From NCBI GenBank assembly GCA_025934495.1, contig JAICXY010000004.1, positions 1-64,000 of the forward strand: a stretch of DNA of 64,000 nt, given 5' to 3'. Below are positions 56,652-64,000 of this stretch, in pieces. The stretch is from Candidatus Nitrosocosmicus sp. Lineage in GTDB: Archaea; Thermoproteota; Nitrososphaeria; Nitrososphaerales; Nitrososphaeraceae. The notes under the pieces are model-generated. The model was not told where the DNA came from and ran no database searches. It was given only the letters and a program-made list of their open reading frames with translations. Each line of letters begins with the position of its first letter. Positions within the stretch are counted from its first letter, which is position 1. Made by a program: the position numbers and the translations under genes.

Positions 56652-58388
56652 TTGCTTATATACTTGTTTTTATGTTTTTATCTATACTCTTTGGAATCTG
56701 CCTTCACCAATAACTCCGAAAGAACGGAAATATTATATGGCTCCGATAAAGTCATGTACACATTATCTCAATTTGTTTCCAAATCAAAAACAATAAGCTC
56801 TTGTAATGATTATGTGGCGCCTTCATTGATTATGAGGATTGTGGAATATGGGAAATTACTCGATGAATTAAAAAAAAGGGATATTAAAGTAAGGTATATC
56901 ACAGATATTACTAAAGATAATTTGGCCTATTGTAGAAACCTAATGACGTTCCCTATGGAGATACGACATTTGGATGGAATCAAAGCAAACTTTTCTGTAA
57001 GCGACACAGAATATATAGCTTCTTCAAAACCACTACAAGAAATACACTCACTAGAGCCTGTTCAACAAATTATTTATAGTAATGTTAAGGATATAGTACA
57101 GCAGCAAAATTACGTGTTCGAAAGTTTTTGGAACAGATCTGTTCCTGCCAAACATAGAATAATGGAGTTGGAAGGTGGAATTGAACTAGGTCGTACAGAA
57201 GTCATTTCAAATCCCATTATAACAAAAGACTTGTTTATTAGATTAGTAAAATCATCTAAAGAACAAGTATTATTATTAATTCCCAGCATAAATGGATTTC
57301 TCCGTGAAGAAAACTTAAAAATAATTCAGTATTTAAAAGAAGCTGCATCCTATCGTGGCGTATACGTTAAGATTCTGACCCCTACCAATGATATTATCAA
57401 TGAAAAAATTCAAAACATAAAAAGCGATAATATAAAAAACCTTGATATTCAATCTTTTGAAATTATATCTGATATTCAAATAAATACAATTACCATACTT
57501 GTAGTAGACTCGAAAGAGTCATTGGTAATGGAAAAGAAAGATGATTCTAAATTGGATTTTATTGATGCCATAGGTTTATCAACTTATTCTACAAGCAAAC
57601 CCACAGTATTGTCTTATGTTTCAATTTTTGAAAGTTTGATCAATCAAGTTAAATTATATGAACAATTAAAAATTCATGGTAAAATGCAAGAAGAGTTTAT
57701 TAACGTTGCAAGCCATGAGCTTAGAACGCCAATTCAGGTCATTCTTGCTTTTACTGATCTATTGCAACATCATCCTGAAAAAAAAGATAAAATGATTGAA
57801 TCCATACAAAGAAATGCTTTAAGACTCCAAAGACTTGCAGAGGATATACTAGATGTTACAAAAATCGAAAGCAAAACGTTAAATCTACATAAAGAGAAAT
57901 TCGATTTAAGTGATTTAATATCAAATATAATAGACGACTACCGAAATAATATTGACAAAAATGATGATGGTAAATGTAAAGTTAGGTTCTTATATACTAA
58001 TGGAAAAGAGCCTTTTTTAGTAGAAGCAGATTATGCGAGAATTATTCAATCTATCACTAATATTTTAAATAATGCTGTAAGGTTTACCCAAGAAGAGAAA
58101 GAACAAGGAGAGGAGGATGCAGGAGATATATATATCACTATAGAAAAAAAGAAAATAAATAATGATCAGCAAGTCGTTGTCAGGATTAGAGATACTGGTA
58201 AAGGTATCGATAGCGATATGTTACCTAGATTATTTACCAAATTTGCCACAAAATCAACAAATGGTACAGGCCTTGGATTGTTCATCAGCAAGAGTATAAT
58301 AGAAGCCCATGGCGGAACTATATGGGCTGAAAATAATAAAGATGGTAAAGGGGCAACATTTTCATTTAATCTGCCATGTAATAATTAA
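56652..58388 (+). CDS. Sensor histidine kinase with two input modules
   Basis: A 578-residue paralogue of the 764-residue kinase. TTG 56652 gives a short hydrophobic start; TTG 56691 (LESAFTNNSERTE) aligns better with the other kinase. Two PLD/TrmB-like modules are joined by AKHRIMELEGGIELGRTEV. The first has YITDITKDNLAYCRNLM and IRHLDGIKANF. The H-box is FINVASHELRTPIQV and the ATP lid has DTGKGIDSDMLPRLFTKF and GTGLGLFISKSI. The protein is cytoplasmic. It ends 45 bases before a response regulator, the likely partner. Confidence 0.92.
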   Translation: MLIYLFLCFYLYSLESAFTNNSERTEILYGSDKVMYTLSQFVSKSKTISSCNDYVAPSLIMRIVEYGKLLDELKKRDIKVRYITDITKDNLAYCRNLMTFPMEIRHLDGIKANFSVSDTEYIASSKPLQEIHSLEPVQQIIYSNVKDIVQQQNYVFESFWNRSVPAKHRIMELEGGIELGRTEVISNPIITKDLFIRLVKSSKEQVLLLIPSINGFLREENLKIIQYLKEAASYRGVYVKILTPTNDIINEKIQNIKSDNIKNLDIQSFEIISDIQINTITILVVDSKESLVMEKKDDSKLDFIDAIGLSTYSTSKPTVLSYVSIFESLINQVKLYEQLKIHGKMQEEFINVASHELRTPIQVILAFTDLLQHHPEKKDKMIESIQRNALRLQRLAEDILDVTKIESKTLNLHKEKFDLSDLISNIIDDYRNNIDKNDDGKCKVRFLYTNGKEPFLVEADYARIIQSITNILNNAVRFTQEEKEQGEEDAGDIYITIEKKKINNDQQVVVRIRDTGKGIDSDMLPRLFTKFATKSTNGTGLGLFISKSIIEAHGGTIWAENNKDGKGATFSFNLPCNN

Positions 58389-58433
58389 CGTAACCAACAA
58401 TGATAACCATATTTACGAATAATCGCATATAAA

Positions 58434-58859
58434 ATGGGGACGTTTATGACAACCAATAATAAAAGAATATTACTGGTAGATGACGAACCGGATATCATTT
58501 TAGCTTTCAAAATCGGACTGGAAGATCATGGATTTATAGTTGATGCCTTTGACGATCCACAAACAGCAGCATCCAACTTTAAATGCGATGTATATGATCT
58601 ATTACTCCTTGATATCAAAATGCCGAAATTAAATGGACTTGAGTTTTATTATCGTATGAAAGAGATTGATAAAAAAGTCAAGGTCTGTTTTATAACAGCT
58701 TCTGAAATATATTATTATGAGCATATCACAAAAGACGTTTTCAATTCATTAGGCGTAATCCGTCTTTTTAGAAAACCAATTAGAATTGATGATTTAGCGA
58801 ATGAACTAAAGAAAGAAATAGGACACCAAGTTCATAATGGTGGAAATAATGGATTGTAA
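58434..58859 (+). CDS. Single-domain response regulator
   Basis: A 141-residue receiver only. The acidic pocket is LLVDDEPDI, the phosphorylated Asp lies in LLLLDIKMP near residue 64, Thr/Ser is in CFITASE, and Lys in LFRKPI. There is no output domain, so it probably acts by protein contact or in a phosphorelay. It lies directly downstream of the two-module kinase. The stretch LEDHGFIVDAF is nearly identical to the next receiver. Confidence 0.93.
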   Translation: MGTFMTTNNKRILLVDDEPDIILAFKIGLEDHGFIVDAFDDPQTAASNFKCDVYDLLLLDIKMPKLNGLEFYYRMKEIDKKVKVCFITASEIYYYEHITKDVFNSLGVIRLFRKPIRIDDLANELKKEIGHQVHNGGNNGL

Positions 58860-59017
58860 TCCTGTTATTATAGAAATTGGTGACTGGTTGATTGAAATTA
58901 TTTGAAGAAATAATGCCAGAATAATTCTGTAAAAATTTTATAGGCACATTCATAATCTTATACATCCTACAATTCTTGCCAATTGACATATTAAGAACCA
59001 AGTCGTGAATTAACTAA

Positions 59018-59419
59018 TTGCAGCCAAAAAAAAATACTGCAAATGGGCGTGGGTATAGAATCATGATAGTGGATGATGAACCTGATATTACATTGTCTTT
59101 TAATATGGCATTAGAAGATCATGGATTTATAGTTGATGCGTTTAACGACCCTCTATTAGCATTATCATCTTTTAAGGCTGGATTGTATGCAATGGCAATT
59201 TTAGATATAAGAATGCCAATAATGAATGGCTATGAATTGAGTGGAGAAATAAGAAAAATTGATAATAAGGTTAAGATCTCTTTTATGAGTGCATTCGATG
59301 TCTTTGAGGAAAATTTGAAAATAGCAGTACCAACACTAAACGAGGAAAAACCTCTCATTATGAAAAAACCTATATCAATAGATAATTTTGTATCTTGCGT
59401 CAAATCAAAACTAGAATAG
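59018..59419 (+). CDS. Second single-domain response regulator
   Basis: A 133-residue receiver, TTG start at 59018. It has IVDDEPDITLSF, AILDIRMP as the phosphorylation site, the Ser of SFMSAFD in place of Thr, and MKKPIS with the conserved Lys. It again shows LEDHGFIVDAF, so it is a recent duplicate of the first receiver, though the second half differs more. It has no DNA-binding or catalytic output domain. Confidence 0.9.
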   Translation: MQPKKNTANGRGYRIMIVDDEPDITLSFNMALEDHGFIVDAFNDPLLALSSFKAGLYAMAILDIRMPIMNGYELSGEIRKIDNKVKISFMSAFDVFEENLKIAVPTLNEEKPLIMKKPISIDNFVSCVKSKLE

Positions 59420-59620
59420 ATGAGCGATCAGACCACCACAACTAGAGTTATGTAACCGCAAATGGTGTAAGATTTAATATAAAATTGAAAATCAATGAGT
59501 TTAACCAAGAAAAGTGGAATTCATTTAAATGAAATATTATTTACAATATTATACAAGATTATTTAATGTTACTCCAAATTGTATAACAAGTTTTATTTAT
59601 AATTTTTAATAAGCAAAATT

Positions 59621-60418
59621 GTGTTCATAAAAAACAAAATTATGAATATTGTTACAGCTCATTCAAGTATTCCATTTTGGATAGTAATTGTGATAACAAC
59701 TGGAGTGATGATTACCGGGAGTTTGGTGAAAGACCTTACTGCACAGGCATTAACAACGCATGAAAGATATCATATTGGCTGGCAAGACGGGTGCGCTGAT
59801 GTAAATTCCCACAGCGATACTCATCACAATTTTTATTCTCATGATGATTATTACCTTCACTCATCTGACCATATGAAACATTACAATCATGGTCTTGCAG
59901 ATTGTATTTCTCAACATCCTTACAATACTATTGATATGAATCATAATACCTATAACAATAACAATAACAATAATGATAATAACCCTAGTGCAATAACAAC
60001 ATCAAATAATCAAGGACAAGAAAGATATCATATTGGCTGGCAAGACGGGTGCGCTGATGTAAATTCCCACAGCGATACTCGTGAACTTTTAAACACTCAT
60101 ACAAATCATGAATACCATTCATCTGATTATATAAGAGGCTACAATCATGGTCTTGCAGATTGTATTTCTCAACATCCTTACAATACTATTGATATGAATC
60201 ATAATACCTATAACAATAACAATAACAATAATGATAATAACCCTAGTGCAATAACAACATCAAATAATCCAGGACAAGCAAATGCTACTACTCCTACAAA
60301 TCCTGCAACAACATCAAATAATCAAGGACAAGCAAATAATCAAAGAGTATTTTGTGTAGTGGCCGTTGGAACCTGCAACGTAACAAGCGGACAAGCACAG
60401 AATCTTAACAATAAATAA
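59621..60418 (+). CDS. Secreted two-repeat protein (GWQDGCAD motif)
   Basis: A 265-residue exported protein. The N-terminal hydrophobic segment (IPFWIVIVITTGVMITGSL) is a signal peptide or anchor. Two large repeats follow, each with ERYHIGWQDGCADVNSHSDT, a His/Tyr-rich variable middle, YNHGLADCISQHPYNTIDM, and an Asn run. The Cys pair in each repeat may be a disulphide outside the cell. The C-terminus is Asn/Gln/Thr-rich, ending with two more Cys (FCVVAVGTCN). The family is not assigned. The His clusters could bind metal. Confidence 0.75.
   Translation: MFIKNKIMNIVTAHSSIPFWIVIVITTGVMITGSLVKDLTAQALTTHERYHIGWQDGCADVNSHSDTHHNFYSHDDYYLHSSDHMKHYNHGLADCISQHPYNTIDMNHNTYNNNNNNNDNNPSAITTSNNQGQERYHIGWQDGCADVNSHSDTRELLNTHTNHEYHSSDYIRGYNHGLADCISQHPYNTIDMNHNTYNNNNNNNDNNPSAITTSNNPGQANATTPTNPATTSNNQGQANNQRVFCVVAVGTCNVTSGQAQNLNNK
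59762..60260 (+). repeat. 258-bp period tandem duplication in secreted protein gene
   Basis: gaaagatatcatattggc starts at 59762 and again at 60020. The first 60 or so bases and the last 130 or so of each unit are identical, while the central part (encoding the HHNFYSHDDYY versus RELLNTHTNHE segment) differs. This is a conserved-variable-conserved pattern. Confidence 0.85.
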
Positions 60419-60771
60419 AAATTTAATTTTTCTCTTTACTTTTTTTTCTCCCTTTTTTATTCTTTTATGACTTCATCTATTTATTATGATAAATCTGTCA
60501 TCATCCTATTCTTGTGTGAATAATATGCCTATCAATTATGTTGCCAAATAATAAGAAAAAATTATAAATGGAATTAATTATTTATATTTGACATTGTTTA
60601 TTAGTTAACAATATTTTTTTCTAAAACAGAAAATCCAAATATGGATTTTATATAATATTTGGGAACCTAAAATAACGTGTTTGAGGGTTATGTGAAGCAG
60701 GAGATGATGATGATTAACTATACTTTTACTCCCTTGCATATTTTTAAACCGTGTTTAGTATATTACTGTCC
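60419..60771. other. Intergenic, nothing firm
   Basis: A partly self-complementary tract, attgtttattagttaacaat, occurs at about 60594-60613. A TATA-like region lies before 60740. No other gene is supported. Confidence 0.35.
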
Positions 60772-61191
60772 ATGGATAATGATAGTGAAGATAATGTATC
60801 CATGTTCAAAGGTGCAAAAGCATTTTCCAGTTTTTCAGTTGACAATATACAAAAAGCAAAGGACTTCTATGGGCATATATTAGGCTTGGAATTTACCGAA
60901 TCATACGGTGGAATGTTGTTAGAGCTTCATGTTGATGGTGGCAAGAATATTTTGATATACCCTAAGCCAAGCCATACTCCAGCAACATTTACCATCCTTA
61001 ATTTTCCAGTAGATGACATTGAAAAGACCATAGACGATCTCACCAAACGCGGCGTGCGCTTTGAGATCTATAATGAAGGTGACATTAAGACAGATGAAAA
61101 GGGTATTTGTCTTAGTGATGAGGGTCCGAAGATCGCATGGTTTAAAGATCCTGCAGGCAATGTGTTGTCTATCCTTGAAGAAAGGAAATAA
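60772..61191 (+). CDS. VOC (glyoxalase/bleomycin-resistance) family protein
   Basis: A protein of about 139 residues from ATG 60772; GTG 60751 and ATG 60802 are alternatives. One VOC domain is visible: [21 protein letters not shown] at the start, [14 protein letters not shown], then [19 protein letters not shown] and [15 protein letters not shown], which holds the last metal-ligand Glu. Family members bind a divalent metal and act on small electrophiles or antibiotics. Substrate unknown. Confidence 0.85.
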   Translation: MDNDSEDNVSMFKGAKAFSSFSVDNIQKAKDFYGHILGLEFTESYGGMLLELHVDGGKNILIYPKPSHTPATFTILNFPVDDIEKTIDDLTKRGVRFEIYNEGDIKTDEKGICLSDEGPKIAWFKDPAGNVLSILEERK

Positions 61192-61466
61192 TTTGGGCAG
61201 TTTTATTTACAAAAGCGGTACTGTTGACTATGTATAGCCGATAATCACAGAATACAATCAAAGTTGTACAATTGGGAGAATAAAAAATTCAGATCCATTT
61301 TGTTATTAGTAAATCAATAGAAATGGTAATACCGCCAGGCATTTGTCAATCGCCAATCAAAACTGGTGATTATATCAATAAGTGACATAATGAGAATATT
61401 CAACGACTGCTTCTCTGAGCGTTATATATAAATATTATTATATATAACATACGCGTTATTCTAAAT

Positions 61467-61814
61467 ATGCATATTTTATCTCGACGGTCTTTGCAAGATG
61501 ATACTAAAATGAAGTTGGATGAAAAAAGAACGAGTATGATAATAGAGGTGGATCTAACTAAATTAAGATTAAATATTTCCGATCGATATTTGATAGGGAA
61601 AGAAATTGTTAAAACTGCTAAAAAGAATTCTAACAAGAATGTTCTAGTACAATATGCTTTTATTTCAGACAATAAAAGAAAAGTAGTAATTTATATGACA
61701 TATGATAATGATGACGATTTTCAAGCCTTTCGTAAAAACTTTAAGCGTTTTGAAACCTTGGGCAATGATAACATTTTTTCTTTTAATGAAGGTATAAATG
61801 TTTTACAAAGATGA
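61467..61814 (+). CDS. Protein of unknown function
   Basis: A 115-residue basic, Lys/Asn-rich soluble protein, ATG 61467 (ATG 61509 possible). The fold seems alpha/beta: MIIEVDLTKLRLNI, a helix with IGKEIVKTAKK, strands LVQYAFISDN and KVVIYMTYDN, then DDFQAFRKNFKRFE. It has no Cys. It is followed 37 bases later by a membrane protein on the same strand. The family is not recognised. Confidence 0.55.
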   Translation: MHILSRRSLQDDTKMKLDEKRTSMIIEVDLTKLRLNISDRYLIGKEIVKTAKKNSNKNVLVQYAFISDNKRKVVIYMTYDNDDDFQAFRKNFKRFETLGNDNIFSFNEGINVLQR

Positions 61815-61851
61815 GTAGGGTATTTATAGCAATATCGAATTTTCAATTTTT

Positions 61852-62403
61852 GTGACGGTTCCTGTTTATTTTAGGATTAGATGTCCAAAGCATTTAACAA
61901 GTGAAATAGTTAAACGATTAAATAAAAACCAGTTCATAATTAAAACAGTAATTCAAAAGGATTCATCATTTTTTGATAATTCCGCAACTGCATATCTAAA
62001 AGAAAAAACTGATTTTGAGGATATCTCATGTATGGCAGAAACGGATAGTGTAGAACAAAGTGACGAACTTAAATCATATCTTTATTTATATCTTGTTCAT
62101 TTTGATGTTGAGGTTTTATCATTTGACGTACCTGACTATAAAATATTAAAAGATAAACATGTATTATATATAGCTATTTCAACAGCAGGTATTGTATTTA
62201 TAACTCTGCTTGTTCATAATATGGCCCTAGCAACTCATGAAATGGGATTAATGCATAAAATAAATTGGATTGAAGTATTCGATCTCAATAATATATTTTG
62301 GAATGGAATAACTCCTGTTATTGCGGGATTAGGAGCACTGGGAATCGAAATATTTTTCCATAAACGTGTAGAATATTTCCATAAAATTCATTCAATTAAA
62401 TAA
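61852..62403 (+). CDS. Two-helix membrane protein of unknown function
   Basis: A 183-residue protein, GTG start at 61852. The first 100 residues are a soluble alpha/beta domain (VYFRIRCPKHLTSEIV, then YLYLYLVHFDVEVLSF). Two membrane segments follow (LYIAISTAGIVFITLLVHN and GITPVIAGLGALGIEIF) and the end is a basic HKRVEYFHKIHSIK. A soluble sensor or adaptor tied to the membrane is a fair description; function unknown. Confidence 0.6.
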   Translation: MTVPVYFRIRCPKHLTSEIVKRLNKNQFIIKTVIQKDSSFFDNSATAYLKEKTDFEDISCMAETDSVEQSDELKSYLYLYLVHFDVEVLSFDVPDYKILKDKHVLYIAISTAGIVFITLLVHNMALATHEMGLMHKINWIEVFDLNNIFWNGITPVIAGLGALGIEIFFHKRVEYFHKIHSIK

Positions 62404-62839
62404 ACAATGGAATTGATCTATGTTTCTAGATGTATTTTTAATAATAAAATTAGATTCTGTTCACTATTTTTTTGATTCAGTGAAAGAACTTTTATGAATT
62501 CTCTTTATAGATCAGCGTTTCAGCCAAAAAAAGAGAAAGGAACACAAGAAAAATATTCATATTATCTAATCCAAAAAATAGGTGCGCAGATATATGCATA
62601 TTAATGAAACAAATGAGAACTTGACATAATTTCACATCTTCTTTATTACTATATCATTTCTTATTGTAAAGAAACTCTACTAGTTGATTTCCATTTTATA
62701 CTGTTTCACCCATTAATTCATTTATTTGATCTCGGTCTCAAGTATATCTACCGCAGTTATATTGAGTATTTCTAGAAATACCATACCAGTTAAACCAAAA
62801 ATAATGATATTGCAAAAGAATATTTGAGAAATAATATAA
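62404..62839. other. Intergenic, nothing firm
   Basis: A single gattctgttcact near 62453 resembles the IS6 end motif but has no partner. No gene is seen. Confidence 0.35.
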
Positions 62840-62995
62840 TTATGGATTAATATTTTTATTACAAATACCGTAATAAAGGATAGAGCCTACTATCAATACT
62901 GATAAACATAATAACCAATTAGATTGCACTTCGTTTTTGAGATTGAAATATTGTTGTAGTAATAGAGATATTTTTTGTTGATCTTGTGGTTGCAT
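62840..62995 (-). CDS. 51-residue single-helix membrane protein
   Basis: A short minus-strand gene. ATG 62995 encodes MQPQDQQKISLLLQQYFNLK, a polar amphipathic N-terminus. One membrane helix follows (WLLCLSVLIVGSILYYGI) and a short end KNINP. Typical small-membrane-protein composition and a clean frame support it. There is no known family and it could be missed by usual length cut-offs. Confidence 0.5.
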   Translation of the reverse strand: MQPQDQQKISLLLQQYFNLKNEVQSNWLLCLSVLIVGSILYYGICNKNINP

Positions 62996-63102
62996 CCATG
63001 TTTCTATAAAAAAAGATTAAAGTATGTTTATTAAATGGGACTTAAATTTTAATATGTTTTTGTAATCTTTTCCAAACATAAATTGTATTATAATCTAAGG
63101 TA

Positions 63103-63390
63103 CTAGCATTCTCTCTTTATTCTTCCGTATGTATTATATTGATACTCAAATCCTCTTTGAATTCTTGCTAATACTTCTTCTCTGGCTGTTCCCACAATTA
63201 TAGATTCACTATTATTTAATTGAAAATCATAATGGATTCTTCATCAACTATTTTTATTATTATTCCTAGATGAATCTCTATATTCTATTGGTTTAAACTC
63301 TATTGTATCAATAGGATTGGGTTGAAATAGAAAATTTACCATGTGCTCATTCTCATACGGTGATCTTTTAAATACTATGCAGTGTATCAT
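63103..63390 (-). pseudogene. Broken small gene of unknown family
   Basis: The minus strand from ATG 63390 (MIHCIVFKRSPYENEHMVN) reads as a sensible protein to about residue 45, then meets TGA TGA. In the neighbouring frame a good continuation appears (GIIIKIVDEESIMIFN). After a return shift the original frame resumes with SESIIVGTAREEVLARIQ and GFEYQYNTYGRIKREC up to TAG at 63103. Two compensating indels would restore a protein of about 95 residues. Either this is a pseudogene or there are sequence errors. Confidence 0.5.
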
Positions 63391-63599
63391 TATGTAATTA
63401 AATATTTAATATATAAATTCTCAAAGAATAAATCTATCAACGAAAATGAAATAAAAGCATGTATTTATAGACAAGGTAGAAGGTATTTATAATATAGGTT
63501 CGATATATAAATTCTCAAGTACCTAACTACTTTTTTCCTTGCTAAAAAATGACCATATCCTATTTATTGTATAAAAAATATAGGATAATCTTTTCTCGA

Positions 63600-64000
63600 T
63601 TAAGCTGCAGATGTATACGTTGTTGTTGTGGTTCCAGCAGTGGTATTTGTATTGCTATTACTACTTCTATTATTTATTGAGGCATTAAATCTTGGATTTG
63701 CATTTTGTGCTGCTTTTATTATCTCTTCTGAATTTTGCTCAATTGTCTTTGCTGCATTGACATTTTGATTAAATATTTGTTTTGAATTGTCTTTTGTTTG
63801 TTGCAATACTGATTTCCATGAGTCAAGGCTGGAGAATATGATGCTGTTTGTATTTCTCAATGCAGATACTGCATTATCGGCAACCAAGCTTACAAACCTG
63901 CTGTATGCATTGACTGCTGCTTCAGGAGATATACATGAGTTAACTGAATTATTGAGGTTCTGTTGATATGGCCTCCATGCTGATTGAATGGAGTTTATTA
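63600..64000 (-). CDS. Phasin-like protein, 5' end outside window
   Basis: The open frame runs in from the window edge, so TTG 63887 is not the true start. The visible 133 residues are strongly helical and amphipathic: SIQSAWRPYQQNLNNS, AYSRFVSLVADNAVSALRN, SLDSWKSVLQQTKDNSKQIF and NAAKTIEQNSEEI. A low-complexity Ser/Thr/Asn tail follows. This pattern matches phasins, small proteins that coat polyhydroxyalkanoate granules, which Nitrososphaera relatives can make. The assignment is by style only, as no pha gene is in view. Confidence 0.55.
   Translation of the reverse strand, partial: INSIQSAWRPYQQNLNNSVNSCISPEAAVNAYSRFVSLVADNAVSALRNTNSIIFSSLDSWKSVLQQTKDNSKQIFNQNVNAAKTIEQNSEEIIKAAQNANPRFNASINNRSSNSNTNTTAGTTTTTYTSAA

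Noticed and set aside
1-64000. CRISPR array or rRNA genes
   Set aside because: No regularly spaced 24-40 bp repeats and no rRNA-like conserved blocks were seen on either strand.

Overview
The window is a very AT-rich archaeal chromosome segment. The gene set points to an ammonia-oxidising thaumarchaeon (Nitrososphaeria), probably a soil-type Nitrososphaeraceae/Nitrosocosmicus-like genome. The evidence is the archaeal information-processing genes (L7Ae-S28e-L24e-NDK-aIF5B cluster, Alba, XPB-Bax1, a Hef-type helicase, Kae1, Bud32, archease), TATA-preceded and often leaderless genes with many TTG/GTG starts, thaumarchaeal-style multi-module sensor histidine kinases, intron-containing tRNAs and abundant decayed insertion sequences. 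No amo or nitrogen genes lie here, so the assignment rests on style and gene families.

Layout. 1-5.0 kb: IS remnants around a Cas4-like nuclease and a DHH phosphoesterase. 5.0-6.5 kb: a cytochrome P450. 6.7-13.1 kb: a DNA-repair block (Hef-like helicase, then the divergent XPB helicase-Bax1 nuclease pair). 13.1-16.7 kb: a small unknown gene, an L-2-hydroxyglutarate-type oxidoreductase, tRNA-Pro and a CDF metal exporter. 17.1-26.6 kb: an IS6 relic, a tRNA-Gln with a D-arm intron, a surface-sugar group (DUF354 glycosyltransferase, nucleotide-sugar dehydrogenase relative, hexapeptide acyltransferase, Gfo/Idh oxidoreductase), then ilvE, a nucleotidyltransferase, alba, argH and a DUF59 gene. 27.3-30.8 kb: sdhACDB. 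31.0-34.7 kb: an IS graveyard (IS6, IS630, IS5) around one small membrane protein. 34.9-42.2 kb: thioredoxin, archease, hisS, the aIF5B-ribosomal protein operon and a phosphohexomutase. 42.2-43.4 kb: IS relics. 43.7-47.6 kb: YchF, kae1, bud32, small unknowns and an intron-bearing tRNA-Leu. 48-52.1 kb: a secreted beta-helix protein, a catalytically degenerate PurF paralogue and a HAD nucleotidase. 52.8-59.4 kb: two related multi-module histidine kinases and two single-domain response regulators, split by an IS-derived inverted-repeat block. 59.6-64.0 kb: a secreted repeat protein, a VOC protein, two unknowns, a tiny membrane protein, a broken small gene and the end of a phasin-like gene.

How parts work together. 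The XPB-Bax1 and Hef-like genes form a repair/helicase neighbourhood. Archease (RtcB ligase cofactor) fits the presence of two intron-containing tRNAs. The sugar genes resemble a WbpA/WbpB/WbpD route for diacetamido-uronic acids plus a glycosyltransferase. The kinases and lone receivers form a compact signalling island whose sensor parts appear to be built by module duplication.

Mobile DNA is mostly dead. At least four element types are present, and several copies still show terminal inverted repeats or target-site duplications. The most intriguing points are the PurF paralogue without its catalytic Cys, two genes whose conserved N-termini lack any usable ATG/GTG/TTG, the D-arm tRNA intron, and the identical 12-bp terminal sequence shared by IS6-type and IS630-type elements.
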